From Linnemannia schmuckeri (taxonomy: Eukaryota > Mortierellomycota > Mortierellomycetes > Mortierellales > Mortierellaceae), in contig JANATG010000010.1 in the NCBI GenBank assembly GCA_029449235.1, forward strand, positions 2,072,001-2,136,000: a stretch of DNA of 64,000 bases, written 5' to 3'. Below, in pieces: positions 33,223 through 43,986 of this stretch (the first letter of the stretch is position 1; every line of letters starts with the position of its first letter). A program made the position numbers and the translations under genes. Below the pieces are notes generated by a model, which ran no database searches, was not told the DNA's origin, and worked only from the letters and a program-made list of their open reading frames with translations.

Positions 33223-34576
33223 GCAGACTCTATCGCTCATTCTGTACCATCGCCCTCTTTTCGTTTGTGATGATTGGTATAAAGAGAAGGCGAATGCAAA
33301 TCACACACAAACAATACCCTAATAAACATGGTCAGTTTGGCTACCTAAAGAAAAAAAATATTTCTCTCTTCTCTCCGTTTCATGCACAGACAACTTCATC
33401 GTCTTCACCTCCTTTGCACATATTAACACCAGCCTTATCGGACGACGCCTTTGATCTTTTCGTTCTCTTCGTTTCTCAATCACTTATTCGCTTTCTAATC
33501 GAAATCATCTATTGACTCAACAAACACCTTGCCCTCGACCAATTGCAAGATACAAACCTTTGGGATACAGCAAAAAGGACAGCCACAGACAAAAGGAATC
33601 AAATACACCTGTTCACGAGTGCCACCTTTATTTGAAGCGTGTCTTTTTGTCAACGCTCCTCTGAACTTACATATCCCTCGAAAATAAATAAAAAATATCT
33701 TTGAACAAAAGAACGAGCAAACCCTTGGGGACGAACGAGTATAATGCAAATTTTATCTATATCTCTTTCGGCCAATCTTGTTAATCTGGCTCCTATTTCC
33801 CTTCTATTTCATAGGGTAGACAGTGCGAACAAAACCCATAAGGCACTTGAGTTCGGAGTCGCACAGACAAAAATCTTACCTACAACTGCAAGGTGTGGTC
33901 TTGCTACACACGTTTAAAGTTTGCCATTATCAAATATATTAACCATAGTTGCAGATATTAACCATGGTTGCAGATATTCACACACTCACAAACGCGCTTT
34001 TGCAAATGTTTGTGTTCAGTACTTGTCATTCTCACCTTCTTGATCTTGCTACGTGTGGTGATTTGGAGTGGCTTAGCTTCTGGTGACCATTTGACTATTT
34101 TACGCGTTCGCCTGCGAGTGTCTGGAAAAGCACCTTTCTTTCCACGACACGAGCAGGTAGGCACCATACCCTTTTGACCACTGACAGCAGTGGTAGTTTC
34201 TAGTCTTTGGAGAATAGCTATTGATATAAAGTACCTTTCTTTCCACGATACAAACAGATCTTGAGAGTCACCGTCTTTATTCGCGATACTGAGAAGGGAC
34301 ACACATGCACACACACACACACATATATATATATATCTTTTTCCTTGCCTGCCCGCTATCTGAGTTATGGCCGTCGATCCTGAAGACGTACCCTCGAATA
34401 CAGGGGTTGTAGAGGGAACCTCCACTTCCCTTCTCCCTCTTCCTCGACGAGTGACCCTGTCACACCTGGTACTGACGCCAACGCCTCGGTCAACCAAGGA
34501 CAACTCCCCTCAAGACCCCCACATACGACTCATCACGTGTTAAAGGAATATAGCCAACATAAGTTGATAACATGTA
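33223..34576. other. Intergenic region with a microsatellite and a short direct repeat
   Basis: There is (CA)n at about 34307-34322 passing into (TA)n at 34323-34336. A 30-bp direct repeat (AAGCACCTTTCTTTCCACGA at 34129 and AAGTACCTTTCTTTCCACGA at 34230) differs at few positions. An ORF of 181 codons on minus (34503-33958) spans the microsatellite and has no recognisable domain, so I do not call it. Confidence 0.55.
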
Positions 34577-34592
34577 GTTACCTTTTGTATGG
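34577..34592. repeat. Target-site duplication, left copy (longer element)
   Basis: GTTACCTTTTGTATGG matches 35429-35445 except for one extra C there. The uninterrupted site is present in the copy A module near 1815-1840. Confidence 0.75.
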
Positions 34593-35428
34593 CTTCAACA
34601 CGCAGAGAGAGAAGAAACGTCAGCTAGGGAAACCATCACCATCGGATATCATCTGGAGGAAGCCAAGAACAGGCATGTGCCGCAAGGCATTGTGATCGGT
34701 GGTTGAGAAGCCAGGAGAGGAGGAGGAGTGGCAGCAACAGACCGAGAAGGCATGGACAGTCTGCCACATTTACTGAGGTCTCGTGCCTATAGCCCTAGCA
34801 AAAGCATGGGACAAGGTGTTCAAGGACATCCCAACCAGCGTTGCCCAGCACGTGAGTCATCTCTTCTGTCGGTATGTTGAGAAGGAGGCGAAGGAGCGGT
34901 TATGGAAACCCGGATGTGAGACGACGGTCAAGTGGGAGATGGCGAACAATATTACGGCCAGCATGAAACAGAAACGCACAGCCGAGCGTCAGAGCGCCGA
35001 GTGGAAACAAATATATGGACGGAAACTCCGAGAGGATGAGTGCTTCTGCGGATGAGCCAACACAGAACACGACGGAGGGCGGTGCCCAGGCGAGCAGCGC
35101 GACACACGAGTGGCTGATCAAGCAGTCATCGAGTCCCTTCTGAGCCTGAGGCGCATGGATATTATGGAGAGGAGAGGCAATATGGTCATCAAGGAGTTGG
35201 AGGTGAAAGACGGCTAGATACCTTGAGATCGCGTTAAAGCAGCAAGGGTCGTCCGGACTTGTAAGAGGATGGTCTGTGGTCCTCAGGTGCGATGTACTGT
35301 TTAGTATGCTTTACTTAGTGAAGTAGACTATGTGCTCGTATGAGCTTCACTTAGACAGCTCCACTTTTCAATTGGATAAAATTGATGTCGTCACAGATGA
35401 CCCATCACTACCTTGGTAAAAAAAAAAA
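34593..35428 (+). mobile_element. 5'-truncated non-LTR (LINE-like) retrotransposon fragment
   Basis: An 836-bp element with an A11 tail (35418-35428), flanked by a 16/17-bp target-site duplication. It lies at the far end of the NLR upstream module of copy E. Its 3' ~445 bp is nearly identical to 10984-11427 in NLR C. An open frame at 34783-35055 (about 90 codons, opening with GTG and with no ATG at its start) ends in a polar, Lys/Arg-rich segment WKQIYGRKLREDECFCG. This is probably the C-terminal end of the element's reverse-transcriptase polyprotein, but I recognise no catalytic motif. Truncation at the 5' end, poly(A) and short duplications point to LINE-type mobilisation. Two young-looking copies suggest an active parent elsewhere in the genome. 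Confidence 0.8.
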
Positions 35429-36738
35429 GTTACCTTCTTGTATGGGATTGTACTTTGCATTTCTGTATACACTTTTTTTGGATGATTATGATCTGAAAAC
35501 TAAGAACGTTGACGAGGAGGCAGGTACCTAGGTAAGGACAGGAACTTAGCGTGAAAGTGAAGAAAAAGGTCTTTGTGGGAGGCCGAATTTTGTATCTTGA
35601 TCCAATCTTGGTTCCCCAAGTTCTGTAGATCATCACAACGGCTATTTTCAGGAACCATCAGTCACAACCTTCTCAGTCTCAATCACCTTGTTGATGGCTC
35701 CAGACGAGATCAAGGCACTTTGGGTTGAAATATAAACGGGTCTGGCAACAAGGCCATCGCTACCGATCGCTTCTCAAAATTGTATCTCTTACTCCCCCTT
35801 CCCCTCTGTTTTCCCTCTGCCTTCCGCTTGTTCAATGGTGCGTGGTGTGCCCTCACATGATTCTGGTCTTTTTTTCTCTATTAGTGTAACAACGTGACAT
35901 GGAACAATGGCAAAGGGGTAAAACGACTATCGTAACCTACTTCTTTTCCGCTTGATCTCTTCACAGACTTTCATCGTCTCTATCATCGCAGCACCCTCAT
36001 TCATTCTCTTCACCCTTTGTTCTTTGTTTATCACCCGCCGCTCTCTGTCTCGGAATCCACTCTTGAATCAACTGACATCTTGAGCTCGACCAAACGTAAG
36101 ATCACTTGAACCATCACAGCACAGCAACTTAATTAACAAAAGGTGACAAACATGAGGCCCTCACAAAGTGTCCATCCTGTCCTATGGCGTGCCTTTGTCA
36201 GCACTCATTCACAAAACCAACATGCATCTTTTGACAAGATTTCTTCATACATAAACGGCACACTCGAAAGGCATGGGTGTCTTTAGCAAGGTACGTCCAA
36301 ACTCTATCAAGGGACTGCAACTATGCTAACCTAACTTTCTCTTCCCAATTCACATAGATGATCTGTCGCCTTTGGTAGTCGTCCGGAGGACCTTAAACAA
36401 AAAAAAAAAAAAACCAGTCTCCTTTTCCAAGACGTAAGCTATATGCTATCCCTTGACGAGTAGGATGTATGGCCTGGATAACACTGTCCATAAGGATTAC
36501 ATAGACGCTCACATATCAGTTATCTTTCATAGGTTCCTTCCCATCTCACCCCTGACATCCACTGATTGTCTCCTTACTCACTGTCTCCACGTAATATGAG
36601 AAGCCTCCTTTCACCAAAGGTTAGAGCACAACGCATTCCTCAAGCCGCTGACCATTAGTTTGCTCCGCGCTGTCACAAGGATAACACGCTCGAATACTGA
36701 TAGTTGATTGTGGAATGATTATTAGACTCCTCACCACG
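35429..36738 (+). repeat. NLR upstream module, copy E
   Basis: This matches the copy A module (510-1850, inverted) along its length, and the B and D modules more distantly. It includes a decayed version of the conserved inverted repeat (TTGAGC-TC-GACCAA, 36080-36093) and a TATA-like AATATGAG near 36593, weaker than the TATAAAAG of copy D (47043-47050). It is likely the promoter and leader of the intact NLR; no separate gene is supported. Confidence 0.65.
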
Positions 36739-39700
36739 ATGAGCAACCACCCTCTCGACCAACTGGATACTCATGTCCCCGACAAGGACAGCACTAACAC
36801 CACCAAACCTCTCCGAATGCGCGACAAGTTTCGCAACTTCTTTGGGATTCCCATATCCGTGGGCAAAGTCAAAGCCAAGACGTCAACACAGCCATTGAAA
36901 TCTGAGTTTCACTCTCAGCAGTCAATCCAGTTTTCTGTCGCTTCTCAGGTCGCCAACCAACAGGACAAACCTTTGCCATTGACACCGACTGTGGATGAAC
37001 TCCTCTCTGACATCTTCCCAAAAAACGTCGCCAAACCCGCTGTCAAAACTGCGTTGCCGGGACGCCAGAAACGCATTGAGCGAACTGACCAATTGCTCTA
37101 CTGCAATATGTTGCTTCTCCAGGATTCCGTCGCCACTTCATTACCTACAACAGACAAAGAAAATGTGACTGATGGTTCCGCCAATGCTCTCCAAGAGCTA
37201 ACTCTCGACGAGACTGAACAAAAATGGCTGACGGAGGTCAAGGAGGATCCAATGATGCAGGATCGTTTACAATGGCTAGTCACCAGGATGGTCGAGGCAT
37301 TTATCAAGGACAGCAACAAGGACTCGACTAAGACAGCCGAGATTGTTGCTCTAGGAGCTGTTCTGCAAATGGAGCCCTACCGCAAGTTACTGTCGACGAT
37401 CATCACAGAGTTTGACGAGTCTCGAATCCTGGACATCAACTTGCTCCAAGGTCTTGTCCAACTTATTCAGTCTGCCTCGCCTGGGTTTCTTATTTCCGAC
37501 GACTTGATCAAGGTCCTCAGTCTCTTCAGGATCCGCTTGGAGGTGACGCATGAGCAGTCGTCTGGGCATTCATACCATATTGCGCTGGCTGTCTCCAGGG
37601 TGCTTGATGTCATGGCCGACCACAAGGTGCAGGATCTGGACCGAGCGCTGGAGCGTGAGCCATTGGCAGCAGTTCTGTCAGGATTGAAGAACAGCTCCGA
37701 TCCTTATTTGATGTACCAGGCCTGTTATGCGTTCCAAGCGCTGCAGTATGTGCTTGATGACGAGACTGCTCTTCAGGCGCTGTGGCGACATTCGACCGGT
37801 GTTGTGGATGGCTTGGTCAAGGTCACGAGTGTGCTCAAATTGGATCTGGGCTCAGTCCTTGAAGGGTTGGAAAAGCTGCAGGAGGTCGTCATTAGTGCGA
37901 TCGAAGCCGCAGGTACTGTTTATGAGGGCTTTTGTTCACTGATAGAGAACGGTCAAGGAGTTCTCGAGAATTTGAAGGAAGGCCTTGGCTCTGGGCATAA
38001 GAGGCTGTGGTATCATGCCGTCCGCGCTTCATGCGCGTTTGTGCAAGCTGGCCAGTTGAAGGATCTCAAGCAACTGATCTTTAGTGCTCCCTGTCGTCAT
38101 GATCCATTGTTCCAATGGGGAATATGCCAGCTACTGGGCGAGATTGCAGCCGACCCCGTTTGGAACACCGCTGTCCGCCAACAAGCCATTGACCTTCTCG
38201 GCTATCTCTACAGGAATGACCACGACTGGGGCCACGATAATAGCGTAATGGCATGGATGGTGACCATTATCGATAAGCTGGGATCCATCTCCGACGAAGC
38301 CGTCAACAAACACGTCCAAAACCTATTGCAGGAACTCAACTTGAACAGCACTCCCAGGAACCAGCACCCTTATCCGTTGAGATCCCACCTCCCGATCCCC
38401 GACTCGTCTCTAATCCTTGCCAAGGTCCAGAAAACCCCTTACATGGAGTATGAACTCTACAAGCTTAAAATGCAGCAATTCAAAGTTGCCAGCCTACCTA
38501 TCTATATCTCTCCTATGGCCAAGGCCAACCTTCAAGCCAGTGACAACGAGGTCTTCCCACTAATGGAAAAGGTGCAGGAGTTCTTGACCAGTGAACGCCA
38601 GGTGATGTTGATTCTGGGAGATTCTGGAGCCGGCAAGTCGACTTTCAACAAACATCTCGAGCACCGACTTTGGATGGAGTACAAGCACGGCGGGCCTGTC
38701 CCTCTCTTCATCCATCTCCCAGCTCTTCGAAATCCGGCCAAGGGCCTGATAGGTGAGCAATTGAGGGAGCACAGTTTCACGGAAGAGCAGATTCAGGAAC
38801 TGAAGCAACATCGACGGTTCATTGTCATCTGTGACGGATACGACGAGAGCCAACTCACTGTCAACATCCACAACTCCAACAGTCTCAACGTCTCCGGACA
38901 ATGGGATGTCAAGTTAGTCATCAGCTGCAGGACGCAGTACCTTGGCCAGGACTACCGTGACCGATTTGTTCCCCATGCAGGTGGTCACTACAGCCGCCCT
39001 GGCGTTGATCTCTTTCAAGAGGCCGTCATTGCTCCCTTTTCGACAGAACAGATCCAAGACTATGTCGAACAATATGTTCCACTAGAACCGAGGACCTGGC
39101 GCACAGAGGACTATATGGACAAGCTGACGACCATCTCAAATCTCATGGACCTGGTTAAGAACCCGTTCCTGCTATCGCTTGCATTAGAGGCACTACCAGG
39201 TGTCATCGAAAGCAAGCAGGATCTGTCAACTATCAAAATCACTCGAGTTCAGCTGTACGACACGTTTGTGGAGCACTGGGGCAATGTCAACAAACGGCGA
39301 CTGCAGAATAGCACCTTGTCCATCGAAGATCGGGCCGTCTTTGATGAACCCCCGGACGCGGGGTTTATTTCCACGAGCATTGACTACTCTACAAGATTGG
39401 CTCGGGCGATCTTTGAGCAACAGAACGGAAGCTCGATCATCCAGTATGTTCACTACAACGACAAGAACACATGGAAAGCCCAGTTCTTTGGAGAGGACCC
39501 AGGTGTGCGGCTTCTTCGCGTTTCGAGCCCTTTGACCCGTACCGGCAATCTGTACCGATTCCTCCACCGGTCCATGCTCGAGTATTTTTTCTCGCGTGCC
39601 GTCTTCGATCCCAGCAATCATGATAGCGGTGATGTATCAGCTCTTCAGACGGGCCCTGCTTGGTCTGGTGACCAGTCGATCGATACTGATGGCCTTTTGT

Positions 39701-42003
39701 TCACGCGGAACCTTCTTACAGAGCCCTCTGTCATCCAGTTCTTGAGCGATCGCGTAAAGCAGAATGGCCGGTTTAAGCAGCACCTCCTGACGGTCGTCGA
39801 ACTGTCCAAATCGGACGCCCATGCAAGCCAGGCTGCGGCTAATGCCATCACGATCCTAGTTCGAGCTGGTGTATTGTTCAACGGCGCCGATCTTCGAGGC
39901 ATTCGCATTCCAGGAGCGGATCTTACCGGCGGACAATTCGATTCGACACAACTTCAGAATGCCGATTTGTCAGATGTTAATCTCTCGAAGGCATGGATTC
40001 GACAGGTGGATCTAAGCAGAGCATGTTTGGATAGAACTCAACTTGGAGAGTTGCCGTGTTTGGAAGAGTCGGAATGGGTCTCGTCATGTGCCTTTACTCC
40101 GGATGGCAAGTTTCTCGCGGCGGGTCTGGACAACGGCAATATCAGTATCTACGACACTGCTACCTGGACAAGGATTCAAGTTTTCCAAGGCCACAAAAAT
40201 TGTGTTAAGAGCCTTGCTTATTCGCCTACAGGTCTACAGCTTGTCTCTAGCAGCTGGGAGAAGATAGCGCGACTGTGGAGCTGTGAGACTGGATTAACCG
40301 ATTTCATTTTGGAGGGACATTCAGGCAAGGTGAGGGCTGTGGCGTTCTCACCAACGGGTCAGCAGGTTGCAACGGCCAGCGATGACCAATCAGTACGACT
40401 CTGGGATACTCGGACCGGATCTTCGGTTTTTGTCTTGGTTGGTCATACCAAATGGGTGACCGGAGTTGCTTATTCATCAGACGGAAACATCATTGCCTCC
40501 ACCGGCTGGGATAGGACGATCCGAATATTCGACACACTCACCGGGTTGCCTGTGTTAGTGTCTTGCAAGGGCGAAAACCATATGTATCTGGCATATTCAC
40601 TTGACGGCCGACGAATCGCTACAGGCTCCTTTGAACGCCAGTTACAGTTGTGGGAAGCAACAGCGACCACCCTGACGCCTGGACGAAAATGGACGGCGCA
40701 CACGGATGCAATCACCAGCATCGCCTTCTCACCCGATGACCATTGGATCGCCTCGTCCAGTCAGGACCGCACAGTGAAGCTGTGGGATTCACATTCTGGC
40801 TCACTTATCTCATCATATATCAACCATATAGACTCCGTCAATTGCGTTCGGTTTTCACCAAATGGTCTGTATATCGCTTCAGCAAGTGAAGACAAGACTC
40901 TGCGGCTGTGGGAGGTGCACTCGCTTGGATTAGGATTCGACTCTTGTGGATTGCTAGACCCACAAATATGCACGACATACTCTCCGGACGGACGGCGGCT
41001 TATCACTGCCGGTCAATACGGACCCATCCGACAACTCAACACAGATTCGGGAGACGTCGACTTTGTTTTTCCTGAGCGCCTGCGCGATACAAACTGCATT
41101 GCATTCTCGCCGGACGGTCTTCATTTGACCATCGGTGGCGGCAAGCAGGAGGTAACACTATGGAGTGTCGAATCTCGTGCTGCCACCTTTGTGCTTTCTG
41201 GGCACAAGTATAGCGTGGATTCTGTGGCCTTCTCTCCTTGCGGCCGCTGGCTTGCTTCAGGCGGTACTGACTCGGCGGTGCGGCTATGGGATACTCGTTC
41301 AGGTGCAGCTGGCGGTGTTTTGTACGGCCACGCGGGAAGTATACAAAGTGTTGATTTTTCTCCGGATGGTCGTTGGATAGCATCGGCACGCACAGATGGA
41401 AAGATCCAGCTCTGGGAGGCGAGCACTGGCGAACTCAAGGCGGAAAATGAGATCGCATTTGGTTGGTACAAAGAAAATGTTGTCGCTTATAGACCCGGCT
41501 GTCTCCAGCTCGCCTCTTCTCACGGAGATGGAACCATTCGGTTATGGGCCGACGACCAACAACTCCAAGGTTTCCGATACATCTTGAAGCAGGACCGGTA
41601 CACTTTCATATTTGCATTCTCATCCTGCGGTCAGTGGGTAGCAACAGCCCACAGCGCCAGTGTTCGACTCTGGAGGTTGTCGTCTTCGGATCAGGATCAG
41701 CAGGCGTTACCGTTACTGGATCAGGACTGTGTTTCAGTCATTGAGGGGTTCACGAGCTATGTCAAAGGCCTTGTTTGGAGGCCTAACAAGTTGGAATTTA
41801 CGACGGCATGTTACGAAGGATCGATTCGCACCTGGCGAGTGGTGGAGAGCAATGGGTTAGGAAGAGTGTCTGTTCTGCTGTCGTGGTCTTCTGGCCCTGC
41901 TATACTCACAGCCTCGGGCGCGGTACTTCACGATACCATCGGTCTCTGTGCGGTCAATAACAAGCTGCTCGAACAACGCGGTGCTATTTTCACAACGGAG
42001 TAA
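36739..42003 (+). CDS. NACHT-WD40 NLR copy E, intact (1754 aa): helical region, NACHT, pentapeptide repeats, 14 WD40
   Basis: One uninterrupted exon. Order: basic linker (1-70); a long alpha-helical, ARM/HEAT-like region (about 130-540); and a STAND NTPase of NACHT type with P-loop GDSGAGKS (627-634), Walker B VICDGYDE (ending at about 703) and VISCRTQYLGQDYRDRF (sensor-1-like Arg). A helical/winged part follows (LMDLVKNPFLLSLALEAL; HRSMLEYFFSRAVF), then A(D/N)LxG pentapeptide repeats (about 1045-1100) and fourteen WD40 repeats (about 1110-1720), enough for two seven-bladed propellers. Fungal proteins of this class are cytosolic receptors: WD40 senses a ligand, NACHT oligomerises and the N-terminus signals, as in HET-E of Podospora. 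The effector here is not HeLo or HET, so output is unknown. An in-frame ATG at 36715 would add eight residues, but copy A has only this start. It is convergent with GST2. Confidence 0.9.
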   Translation: MSNHPLDQLDTHVPDKDSTNTTKPLRMRDKFRNFFGIPISVGKVKAKTSTQPLKSEFHSQQSIQFSVASQVANQQDKPLPLTPTVDELLSDIFPKNVAKPAVKTALPGRQKRIERTDQLLYCNMLLLQDSVATSLPTTDKENVTDGSANALQELTLDETEQKWLTEVKEDPMMQDRLQWLVTRMVEAFIKDSNKDSTKTAEIVALGAVLQMEPYRKLLSTIITEFDESRILDINLLQGLVQLIQSASPGFLISDDLIKVLSLFRIRLEVTHEQSSGHSYHIALAVSRVLDVMADHKVQDLDRALEREPLAAVLSGLKNSSDPYLMYQACYAFQALQYVLDDETALQALWRHSTGVVDGLVKVTSVLKLDLGSVLEGLEKLQEVVISAIEAAGTVYEGFCSLIENGQGVLENLKEGLGSGHKRLWYHAVRASCAFVQAGQLKDLKQLIFSAPCRHDPLFQWGICQLLGEIAADPVWNTAVRQQAIDLLGYLYRNDHDWGHDNSVMAWMVTIIDKLGSISDEAVNKHVQNLLQELNLNSTPRNQHPYPLRSHLPIPDSSLILAKVQKTPYMEYELYKLKMQQFKVASLPIYISPMAKANLQASDNEVFPLMEKVQEFLTSERQVMLILGDSGAGKSTFNKHLEHRLWMEYKHGGPVPLFIHLPALRNPAKGLIGEQLREHSFTEEQIQELKQHRRFIVICDGYDESQLTVNIHNSNSLNVSGQWDVKLVISCRTQYLGQDYRDRFVPHAGGHYSRPGVDLFQEAVIAPFSTEQIQDYVEQYVPLEPRTWRTEDYMDKLTTISNLMDLVKNPFLLSLALEALPGVIESKQDLSTIKITRVQLYDTFVEHWGNVNKRRLQNSTLSIEDRAVFDEPPDAGFISTSIDYSTRLARAIFEQQNGSSIIQYVHYNDKNTWKAQFFGEDPGVRLLRVSSPLTRTGNLYRFLHRSMLEYFFSRAVFDPSNHDSGDVSALQTGPAWSGDQSIDTDGLLFTRNLLTEPSVIQFLSDRVKQNGRFKQHLLTVVELSKSDAHASQAAANAITILVRAGVLFNGADLRGIRIPGADLTGGQFDSTQLQNADLSDVNLSKAWIRQVDLSRACLDRTQLGELPCLEESEWVSSCAFTPDGKFLAAGLDNGNISIYDTATWTRIQVFQGHKNCVKSLAYSPTGLQLVSSSWEKIARLWSCETGLTDFILEGHSGKVRAVAFSPTGQQVATASDDQSVRLWDTRTGSSVFVLVGHTKWVTGVAYSSDGNIIASTGWDRTIRIFDTLTGLPVLVSCKGENHMYLAYSLDGRRIATGSFERQLQLWEATATTLTPGRKWTAHTDAITSIAFSPDDHWIASSSQDRTVKLWDSHSGSLISSYINHIDSVNCVRFSPNGLYIASASEDKTLRLWEVHSLGLGFDSCGLLDPQICTTYSPDGRRLITAGQYGPIRQLNTDSGDVDFVFPERLRDTNCIAFSPDGLHLTIGGGKQEVTLWSVESRAATFVLSGHKYSVDSVAFSPCGRWLASGGTDSAVRLWDTRSGAAGGVLYGHAGSIQSVDFSPDGRWIASARTDGKIQLWEASTGELKAENEIAFGWYKENVVAYRPGCLQLASSHGDGTIRLWADDQQLQGFRYILKQDRYTFIFAFSSCGQWVATAHSASVRLWRLSSSDQDQQALPLLDQDCVSVIEGFTSYVKGLVWRPNKLEFTTACYEGSIRTWRVVESNGLGRVSVLLSWSSGPAILTASGAVLHDTIGLCAVNNKLLEQRGAIFTTE

Positions 42004-43251
42004 ATCAACCAACTTCTCATTACTCTACACCTTTGCGTACTACCACTACAATACTCTTGAGTTTTATGCATTAGGATACAAAAAAAAATATGCAAAATGA
42101 AGCGCCTGTGCCTTGACACGTGCATATTTTGGCGTTAACTAGCGTAAGAGAGGTTCTTCTTTATGTTTTTCTCCGGTAGGAGAAGAATACAGGTAAGAAT
42201 AGTAAGCCGATGCATCCATGCCACTGAGAATCAAATGCTTAAGTCACCTCGTTCTTGGACATGGGGCAATTCCGGTTTCTAGCTGATCTTGTAACTCACT
42301 TACTGCCCTATTGTTTCTAGACTCGCCGAGAGTCAAAGTTGCTGAAGCGACAGGGACTCTTTCACTCGATCCAGAGACAAGTCCATACAGGTCTGGCGCA
42401 GCTTAAGAACCCCCCAGAGATCAACTTTGGCCCTCGTTGCACCACTAACCTCCGCAATCCAGCTGGGAGAAAATCGGCCTTGTCTCTGCAGCGCGAGATT
42501 GTCAAGATGGGCCTTGACTTTTCACAAGAGTCACGATTAGATTTGGTGGTGTCTCTTCCCAGCCTGAGAAATATTGAACTCACAGTAGTCCTAGATTCTG
42601 AAGCAAAGAAAGATGGATACGAAATGCGAGAACAAGGTTTACAGCATGGTTGTCCATCGGCGCCATTGAAGGCAGTTCGAGTGAACTGCCTGTCGAGGGG
42701 GTTGGTCATGGACTGGACTCTCTCCTCCCTCTTTTTTCTTCACTCCTTGAACATTTTTTGATTTAGCTTTCACTGTTCCTATTTCTTTTCTGCCAACTTT
42801 TTTTAACCCATCCTCCAATGCAAAAATATGACTTGCTAGCTCGTATCTGATCACGCTAGTGCAATCCATAGTCCAACAGGTTGTGCGCCCACGCTTTCAT
42901 CATGCATGAAAATAAAAATACAAACCAACAAAAAAAAAATGTTTACGTGTACGACCGACTGGACAGCGTGATTTGTTCCCTCCTTTTTTTTCCGATGGGC
43001 AGAGGCTCTCTGTTGATTAATTTTGTTCACGCGTTGCGCGACCTTGTCTCAGGAGCTCGTTTCTCTTTCCCTTATCCTGGTCGTGCTGACATATCCCCCT
43101 CTTACATCCTTCACTGGTGTTTTGTGTGCATCAGCATTCATTATATCTTTGATTTTTTTTCTTGTACAAGATCTCAAAGGACCTTTTTTTTATTCGGGTA
43201 TGTGAAAATGCGATTGAAAAAATAATGGGTAAAATGAGGAACGATAATACT
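42004..43251. other. 3' flank of intact NLR, shared ORF fragment and GST2 3' flank
   Basis: 42004-42350 is the diverged flank matching 9777-10120. From 42350 on it is near-identical to 8886-9776 reversed. The plus-strand frame 42321-42761 (about 147 codons if entered after the TTTCTAG at 42314-42320) contains LQREIVKMGLDFSQESRLDL and LVVSLPSLRNIELTVV. It looks like part of a real protein, perhaps an F-box/LRR type, but has no ATG, and a TGA cuts the left-arm version. I treat it as a gene fragment. An 8-bp insertion near 43013-43022 is absent from the left arm. Confidence 0.5.
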
Positions 43252-43986
43252 CTAGTTGAAGCCAAGGGCAGCAAAGGTCTTCTCGTTCAGCTCCTTGAAC
43301 ATCTCAGTCTTCTTCCAAGCAGCCAAGTTCTCGATCTTGTTCAACTTCTCGCGAACCTCCCAGATAGCGGGGGTCTTGCTCTTCGAGACCAACTCCTCGC
43401 CTGTAACACCCTGGATCAATCCAATCAAGGAATCAGTCGTGACATCTGCAAGGGTCACCTTGTTGCCGATGTAGTGTCCATTGGAGCCGTTGGCGATAAG
43501 GTGCTGCTCATGGTGCTTGATCCAGGGAGCGATGTTGTTGGTAATCAGGAGCTCTTTGCTGGCAGCCTTGAGCTCGGCATCCTTGACAGAGAAGTACTTG
43601 TTGAGCATGGCGCTCAGAAGGGCACGGTTGTTAGAGACAAAAGTGTTGACGAGGACCTCCTCAAAGGCGTCGGAGCCGAGGAAATCAAATTTGCGGGCGA
43701 GGTAACGCTCGATGGCGTCAGATTCGGCGATCTGGAGGGTGGTCTTGCCGTCGGCGGAGGTCTCGGTGAGGAGGGGCATGTAACCAAAAGGGGTGTTGGC
43801 CTTCTCGGAAGCCCAGTCCTTGGGGCTAGTGGAGGTGAATTTACTGCCAGAGATAGCGAGGAGGGTGCGGGGGACGCTGGCGAGGCCGTGGAGGTCGAAA
43901 TACTTGACATCGAAAGTGCTGTCCTTCTTGGCGGCGAGGGCGTTGAAAGCGGCAGCCTGGGCGGGGTCGAAGAATGCGTGGACCAT
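43252..43986 (-). CDS. Glutathione S-transferase, GST2 (244 aa)
   Basis: Paralogue of GST1 in the opposite orientation, same length and same landmarks (YFDLHGLASVPRTLL in the thioredoxin-like half, the E-S-D-A-I-E-R-Y-L-A glutathione motif, GNKVTLADV in the helical half). About 30 nucleotides differ, giving about 20 amino-acid changes, all between residues 30 and 200. They include changes near the presumed electrophile pocket (NRALLSAMLNKYFS in place of SRALQNAILTKYLT). The reading frame is clean and the TATA box is conserved, so both copies are probably expressed. The different residues may have shifted substrate range; that is inference. It converges on NLR E, mirroring GST1 and NLR C. Confidence 0.9.
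   Translation of the reverse strand: MVHAFFDPAQAAAFNALAAKKDSTFDVKYFDLHGLASVPRTLLAISGSKFTSTSPKDWASEKANTPFGYMPLLTETSADGKTTLQIAESDAIERYLARKFDFLGSDAFEEVLVNTFVSNNRALLSAMLNKYFSVKDAELKAASKELLITNNIAPWIKHHEQHLIANGSNGHYIGNKVTLADVTTDSLIGLIQGVTGEELVSKSKTPAIWEVREKLNKIENLAAWKKTEMFKELNEKTFAALGFN

Noticed and set aside
33958..34503. 181-codon frame on minus spanning the CA/TA microsatellite
   Set aside because: Includes repeat-encoded IYICVCVCACV; no domain and no clear start.
34783..35055. 90-codon ORF as an independent gene
   Set aside because: Starts at GTG inside the LINE-like fragment, so it is part of the element.
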